Shown here piece after piece: positions 60,359 through 64,000 of a DNA stretch of 64,000 nt. The notes below the pieces were generated by a model, which was given only the letters and a program-made list of their open reading frames with translations, was not told the origin of the DNA and ran no database searches. The stretch is from positions 558,001 through 622,000 of the forward strand of contig JBAZUB010000001.1 in the NCBI GenBank assembly GCA_041661625.1, given 5' to 3'. The DNA comes from Patescibacteria group bacterium. GTDB taxonomy: Bacteria; Patescibacteriota; Patescibacteriia; JAHIZJ01. The translations under genes were made by a program, and so were the position numbers. Position 1 is the first letter of the stretch, and each line of letters starts with the position of its first letter.

Positions 60359-60409
60359 TCTAACCCGCCGTAGTCTGACGAAGCGTTAGCGTAGTCAGAC
60401 GTAGGCGGG
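60359..60409. repeat. 51-bp palindromic mini-element, filled site
   Basis: Arms CCCGCCGTAGTCTGAC and GTCAGACGTAGGCGGG. Missing from the twin spacer between 62128 and 62129. Confidence 0.85.
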
Positions 60410-60549
60410 ACTCTCTTCTCTCCTCCATATTGGTGTGGAGAATGTTGTTTTTCCATTTCGCTCTTTTGAGCTCATCAGTCCCGACACACATCGGGAAATG
60501 GACGAAGGTTTTTTGCATTGCTGCATGGATAACCTTCAACCAAAAGAGC

Positions 60550-60897
60550 TTACCGAACGTGCTGAAACTGGGCTGGATTCTCCCACCATCCCACGCGGCG
60601 AGTAGTCCGACTAATCGAGTGGGGTTCCCACCTGACCTCGTAAAAGACCTGCTCCATCCCAGGATCCAACTCCACGTAACTACAGCTCGGCCACACTTCC
60701 GTGGGCCCACCCTCACTTCCGTCGATCGACAGGTAGACCGTAGCAGACCCGGCAAACTTTCCCGCCGGGAGCTCTTGGCCGACGCCTCGCCACGTACAGA
60801 GGCCAGACTCGAGCCAGATAATGATCACTGGCGATCTCCGAAAGAGGTAGCGGGAACCCTCATCCGGTGAACCTGCCCGAAGCTCATTGATCTGCAT
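60550..60897 (-). CDS. hypothetical soluble protein
   Basis: 115 residues, SD GGAGGAA. No signal peptide or membrane helix. Beta-strand pattern with several Trp (IIIWLESGLCTWRG, VRWEPHSI, RRVGWWENP), possibly a small beta-sandwich that binds a ligand. Not recognised. Confidence 0.55.
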   Translation of the reverse strand: MQINELRAGSPDEGSRYLFRRSPVIIIWLESGLCTWRGVGQELPAGKFAGSATVYLSIDGSEGGPTEVWPSCSYVELDPGMEQVFYEVRWEPHSISRTTRRVGWWENPAQFQHVR

Positions 60898-61284
60898 ACT
60901 TCCTCCGCCAGATATCGTTCTGGGGGGCGCCGCGGTGATAATCCGCAGGGGGTTTTTGAACCTACACCGAAGTGTAGCGACCGCTGTTCATAGTGGAGCA
61001 GCCGCTTGAATTTCATTCCAAGAAACTCAAGTCGTTGCTCCAAATTATCGCTCGCGTCTCCCGAAATGCTAAGCGTTTCGCAAGCCTCCGCAATTTTGAA
61101 TTTTGCCTGCCCACCGAAGCGTCTGCGCGTAGGCGGGAATTCCTAATTTTGAATTATTCCTCCTCACCTGAGCAATCCAATGCAGAAGCACTGAACCGCT
61201 CGGGTGATTGGAGAAGCTTTTTTTCGAGTCGCTTCTCCTTTGACACGGATACATTGTTACCGCGATGTATCAGCGCAGGCCGGA
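60898..61284 (-). other. spacer with double hairpin and mini-element
   Basis: Double-hairpin module at 61165-61225 (CGAGCGGTTCAGTGC/GCATTGGATTGCTCAG), 32-bp mini-element at 61105-61136, and a stem with CTTGAATTT...AAACTCAAG near 61005-61035. No gene. Confidence 0.55.
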
Positions 61285-61875
61285 CTAGTAGTCCAGCTTG
61301 ATGCCGATGACCTGGGTCGGCTTGGCACCGTCCAGCATGAGGTTGCTCGCCCAGAGGCCGAGCTTCCCTTTCTCTCCCTTCTTGATGGTGATCTGCGGGC
61401 CGTATCCAAGGAACCGCTGTCCATGGACGCCGGCACCGAGATTGTAGCCGCCGATCGAGACGACTGAATGGGTCGCGACCAGCTTGGTCCACGGCCCACT
61501 CCCACCGTCTTCGTAGATGAAGATGATCGAGCCGGCATCGTTGCCCGCCCAGATCGAGGTGGCGACTCTGGTCTGCTGGGGATCGGTTTCGACACCGAGC
61601 GAACCACTGAGCGTCAGCCACGACGCCGGGCTATAGGTCGGCCCGACGTAAGCTTCCCCCCACCCTCCACAGGTGAGGAAGAAACCGGACCAGCCCAGCG
61701 TGCCGATGATCGGTCGACTGACGAAGCAGTCGACCGTGGGCAAATACTTGCCCTCGACCACCCGGCTCTGCAGTTCAATGTTGTCCGCGAGCACGTAGTC
61801 CGTAACCGCGACCGTCAGCACAGCGAATACGCCCAGCGCGATGAGCGAACGGGTGAACAGAGACACCTTCTTCAT
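61285..61875 (-). CDS. secreted beta-strand-rich protein (barrel-like)
   Basis: 196 residues, SD AAGGGGG. Signal peptide 1-30 ending VLA. Strand/turn pattern with Gly and aromatics (GTLGWSGFFLTCGGWGEAYVG, WLTLSGSLGVE, KLGLWASNLML, VIGIKLDY) and a terminal aromatic residue, as in porin-like barrels. Two cysteines could form a disulfide. Third member of the set with 52967 and 58810. Confidence 0.6.
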   Translation of the reverse strand: MKKVSLFTRSLIALGVFAVLTVAVTDYVLADNIELQSRVVEGKYLPTVDCFVSRPIIGTLGWSGFFLTCGGWGEAYVGPTYSPASWLTLSGSLGVETDPQQTRVATSIWAGNDAGSIIFIYEDGGSGPWTKLVATHSVVSIGGYNLGAGVHGQRFLGYGPQITIKKGEKGKLGLWASNLMLDGAKPTQVIGIKLDY

Positions 61876-62360
61876 CTTATCCCCCTTGCCACAATGTGGC
61901 TCCGACTTGGACCTAGTTCCAACACCCAGCTGACCACGTCACTTGACGCGGACATGTTGGTATTGGAAATCTTCCTTCCTTATGAATTTTGAATTCTTAA
62001 TTTTGAATTGTTTCCCCGCACCAAGCTGGAGGCGAGTAGTGTTCACTTTTGAGCCGAAGCTCAGTGAACCGACATACTTCGTTGAAGCGGTCGAGGGTAA
62101 GCCCGTCCGGATCAACTCCGCACACCGACTCTCTTCTCTCCTCCATTTTGATACGGATAATTGTTGTCTGCTCGCGTCTCGCGAGCCTCCGCCATTTTGA
62201 ATTTTGAATTCTTAATTTTGAATTGTTCTCTCATCTGAGCATTGCTGCACAAAAGCACAGAAACGCTCGGGTGAAAGCCCCGAAGTTTACGCAAGCGTAA
62301 ATTCGGGGTGGATCGTTAAGCGCGCCTTAAAGCGCGAGGTGATCCATCACCTTGGCGTGG
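61876..62360 (-). other. long spacer, empty-site copy of the repeat
   Basis: 61876-62145 repeats 60076-60430 without the two mini-elements. Double hairpin at 62225-62310: CCCCGAATTTACGC/GCGTAAACTTCGGGG, CTTTCACC, CGAGCGTTTCTGTGC/GTGCAGCAATGCTCAG. GGTGATGGATCACC follows the upstream stop codon. No gene. Confidence 0.7.
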
Positions 62361-62585
62361 TCAGCGTGCCGTATTGGCGACGCAAGCCACGGGGTGTCGA
62401 CGAGTCCGGGCGTCAGCAATCACGGATCCCCAGAACATCGCCGGTGAAACGGTGATGTAGAAACCCACCACGAACTTGTGCACCTCCGGCCAAGGTCCTA
62501 ACGGCACATTAGTGTGCCATATGTAGGCCAGCGCCCACGCACACACCGTGCCAATCGCCGCAACCACACAGGTAAACTTTCCCAT
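62361..62585 (-). CDS. small membrane protein
   Basis: 74 residues, SD AAAGGAAG. Two hydrophobic segments (about 3-24 and 38-58) with IWHTNVPLGPWPEVH between, then a basic end. Not recognised. Confidence 0.55.
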   Translation of the reverse strand: MGKFTCVVAAIGTVCAWALAYIWHTNVPLGPWPEVHKFVVGFYITVSPAMFWGSVIADARTRRHPVACVANTAR

Positions 62586-62979
62586 CGCTTCCTTTCTTGT
62601 CGGATCGACAACCTATTCGGTTCCGATCGACGGTTCGATCAACCCTGACCCTATTGTCAGGATTCTCCCGCAATCCAGCACACTTCGTGGTGCTGGGCTC
62701 TGGGAGAACAAATTGTCAACGTTCAAGCGGCGGCGAGATCAGGTATGGCCTGTCCCGCTCATGCATGTTATGACAGAGGCCACACCACGCATGAGCGGAA
62801 CTCCATTTTCTTCCTTCATTTTGAATTTTGAATTCTTACTTTTAAATTGTTCCCTCATCCGAGCATTGCTGCACAAAAGCACAGAAACGCTCGGGTGAGA
62901 GGCCGAAACATTTGAGTGTCTCGGCTGGATCGTTTGGTGTTCCGTTGACACACGAGGTGATCCATCACCTTAGAAAGAT
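62586..62979 (-). other. spacer with several strong hairpins
   Basis: Double hairpin at 62855-62935; CCGCTCATGC/GCATGAGCGG at about 62752-62798; CCAGCAC/GTGCTGG at 62676-62698 inside a TTCTCCC/GGGAGAA stem; CCTGACAATAGGGTCAGG at 62645-62663. GGTGATGGATCACC again lies next to the upstream stop codon. No gene. Confidence 0.6.
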
Positions 62980-63096
62980 CTACTTGGCGAGCCAGTGGGC
63001 AATCAGCGTCACCCACCGCGGTCCACTGATGAGAATCAGCAACCCCGCGATCGCGAACATGTACGGCACCGAGGAACACTTGTCCTGCTTCTTCAT
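62980..63096 (-). CDS. 38-residue membrane peptide, first gene of the series
   Basis: ATG at 63096 with SD AAAGGAG. Sequence starts MKKQDKCSSVPYMFAIAGLL and continues ILISGPRWVTLIAHWLAK: one membrane helix. It is the first gene after the promoter and long leader. Not recognised. Confidence 0.55.
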   Translation of the reverse strand: MKKQDKCSSVPYMFAIAGLLILISGPRWVTLIAHWLAK

Positions 63097-63416
63097 CGTC
63101 TGCTCCTTTCATCAAGCCTACCAAAGCTCGAGACAAGTATCAGCGGCGGTCCATAGTAAGTGTATGACCGGCTGCTTGTCTCGAATTTCGGTAGTTTGTT
63201 TGGCTCTTGAGCAAACAAAAAGGTGGTGATTCGCGGCGACGATCTCTTCAATAGAAAGAGAGAGCATCACAGCAAACCACCACCCGTTATAAAGGTAGAA
63301 GATTGTTGGTTGACCGCTTTCTCACGGCGGTCGGTTTCTTCCCATCGCCGATTGGCGTTGGAAAGCTCTCTCCATCACTTCTTTGCAAGGTGCGTTCAGA
63401 CCTTACTTAATGGAGC
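63097..63416 (-). promoter_or_regulatory. long structured leader with possible attenuator
   Basis: The transcript from 63410 first forms GACCGC/GCGGTC, then a long stem GGTGGTG.../...CACCACC (63223-63288) followed by TTTTTG, which looks like an intrinsic terminator ahead of all genes. A second long hairpin, CTACC...TCGAGACAAG/CTTGTCTCGAGC...GGTAG (63117-63195), precedes the first SD site. Read-through control of the whole series is inferred. Confidence 0.6.
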
Positions 63417-63445
63417 AGTATAGCGCAACCGCTGAAAACTGTCAA
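63417..63445 (-). promoter_or_regulatory. strong promoter of the 17-kb minus-strand gene series
   Basis: Minus-strand TTGACA (63440-63445), 17 bases, TATACT (63417-63422). No other equally good promoter was noticed downstream, although TTGACA near 62718 could be an internal one. Confidence 0.85.
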
Positions 63446-63521
63446 GAGCTCACGTACCTAATATCAGGTATTTAGGCTAATATTAGCCGTATGTACCTAT
63501 ACCAATCACAAGTAAAGCGCC

Positions 63522-63623
63522 CGTCATTGCGAGTCCCGATGTCTGAATCGGGACGACGCAACCCCCTGGTTCGTGCCAATGGACAATGGGATTGCCACGC
63601 TCGCCGACTCGCTCGCAATGACA
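63522..63623. repeat. CGTCATTGCGAG-type dispersed inverted repeat
   Basis: Begins CGTCATTGCGAG and ends CTCGCAATGAC about 100 bases later, with ATCGGGAC and CAATGGGATTGCCACGCTCG inside. This MITE-like palindrome is known from many unrelated bacterial genomes. Confidence 0.75.
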
Positions 63624-63728
63624 GGGGGGGGTGTCACACGGTGTGTTTCACGGTTTACTGGTTGAGTATTCTGTGCTATCGTTGGCAAATAAGCGTCACC
63701 CCATTCACGGATTAATGAGTATTTTTCC

Positions 63729-64000
63729 ATGCCCAAAAAAGATCATAATTTCAACGTCGGCTTGAAGGCATTCATTCGAAAAGGTGATTCATTTTTGGCC
63801 CTTAAAGATGCCTATAGTGAATTCTGGGATATTCCCGGTGGCCGGATCGAGGGTTCGGAGATCGATCAACCGGTAACCGAGTGCCTACGCCGCGAATTAC
63901 TGGAAGAGTTAGGCATTAATCTATGTATAGAAGTAAACGAGCTTTTTGATGTCTGCAAATTCCGCGTCCAATCAAATAATAAAATCGCGCCTAACCTAAA
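63729..64000 (+). CDS. NUDIX hydrolase, partial (runs off the window)
   Basis: First 90 residues from ATG 63729. The NUDIX box is visible as GGRIEGSE...RRELLEELGI; relative to G-x5-E-x7-REuxEExGu there are three extra residues between E and RE. It would hydrolyse a nucleoside diphosphate derivative. It resumes host-like features (no SD site, lower GC) after the accessory region. Confidence 0.85.
   Translation, partial: MPKKDHNFNVGLKAFIRKGDSFLALKDAYSEFWDIPGGRIEGSEIDQPVTECLRRELLEELGINLCIEVNELFDVCKFRVQSNNKIAPNL

Larger units (their letters stand above)
60076..60549 (-). other. spacer carrying a long repeat with two inserted mini-elements
   Basis: Near-identical to 61876-62145 over about 250 bases, but interrupted by 32 bp (60192-60223) and 51 bp (60359-60409) that are absent there. 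Further minus-strand hairpins lie upstream towards 60540. No gene. Confidence 0.75.

Noticed and set aside
62320..62360. GGATCACCTC near stop codons as a piece of 16S rRNA 3' end
   Set aside because: The match is about 10 bases and is explained by the local palindrome GGTGATGGATCACC that recurs in this operon.
46741..63096. Integron cassette array
   Set aside because: Repeated hairpins between one-gene units suggest it, but there is no integrase, the hairpins lack clear attC R and L boxes, and several genes overlap without a hairpin between them.
46741..63096. Integrated prophage
   Set aside because: Gene size and direction fit, but no capsid, portal, terminase, integrase or lysis motif could be recognised in any product.

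Overview
The window looks like a chromosome piece from an uncultivated ultra-small bacterium of the Patescibacteria (Candidate Phyla Radiation) type. Supporting signs are a class II B12-dependent ribonucleotide reductase packed with cobalamin-salvage genes, an RNA polymerase sigma factor next to a DUF5667-type membrane protein, several large secreted proteins that share a Cys-rich thrombospondin-like tail, many host genes without a Shine-Dalgarno (SD) site, and gene order typical of no classical model bacterium. This placement is inferred from gene content; the window contains no complete rRNA to confirm it.

Layout. 0.2-6.6 kb: a CapA-like metallophosphatase and three secreted surface proteins, two of which share an almost identical 659-bp 3' half. 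6.7-20.6 kb: a PD-(D/E)XK nuclease, sigma factor and its partner, rlmN, a beta-propeller protein, peroxiredoxin, a flavin reductase, a 2-oxoacid:ferredoxin oxidoreductase pair, an alkyltransferase-like protein, a DEAD-box helicase and a protein carrying carbonic-anhydrase signatures that resemble the carboxysomal CsoSCA type. 20.7-28.7 kb: rplS, a pseudouridine synthase, the CCA-adding enzyme and an unusual tRNA region in which intact tRNA genes lie between halves of related tRNA genes, next to a 2'-5' RNA ligase (LigT/ThpR) homologue. 28.7-38.1 kb: ftsH, rpsA, a frameshifted gene, and a 1311-residue secreted papain-type protease whose catalytic domain is split by an NHL propeller. 38.1-39.7 kb: more tRNAs, tRNA 5' halves, and a divergent promoter pair with a 14-residue peptide gene. 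39.7-46.2 kb: 3D-domain protein, ferredoxin and the module DUF6580 - DUF4430 - cobO - nrdJ - nrdR, followed by a DsbA-like protein.

46.6-63.4 kb is an accessory region. About 26 short genes, all on the minus strand and nearly all with strong SD sites, encode mostly membrane, lipoprotein or secreted proteins with no recognisable function. A single near-consensus promoter lies at its upstream end (63,417-63,445). The genes are separated by long hairpin-rich spacers that repeat a double-hairpin module about a dozen times. Three of the secreted proteins look beta-strand-rich. The region is GC-richer by eye and uses different translation signals from the flanking host genes, which suggests transfer.

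Dispersed palindromic mini-elements (CCCGCC...GTAGGCGGG type) occur throughout. Two long near-identical spacers, one with the elements and one without, show that these are insertions. The elements or similar hairpins also sit inside several tRNA fragments. The window ends in a partial NUDIX hydrolase gene.
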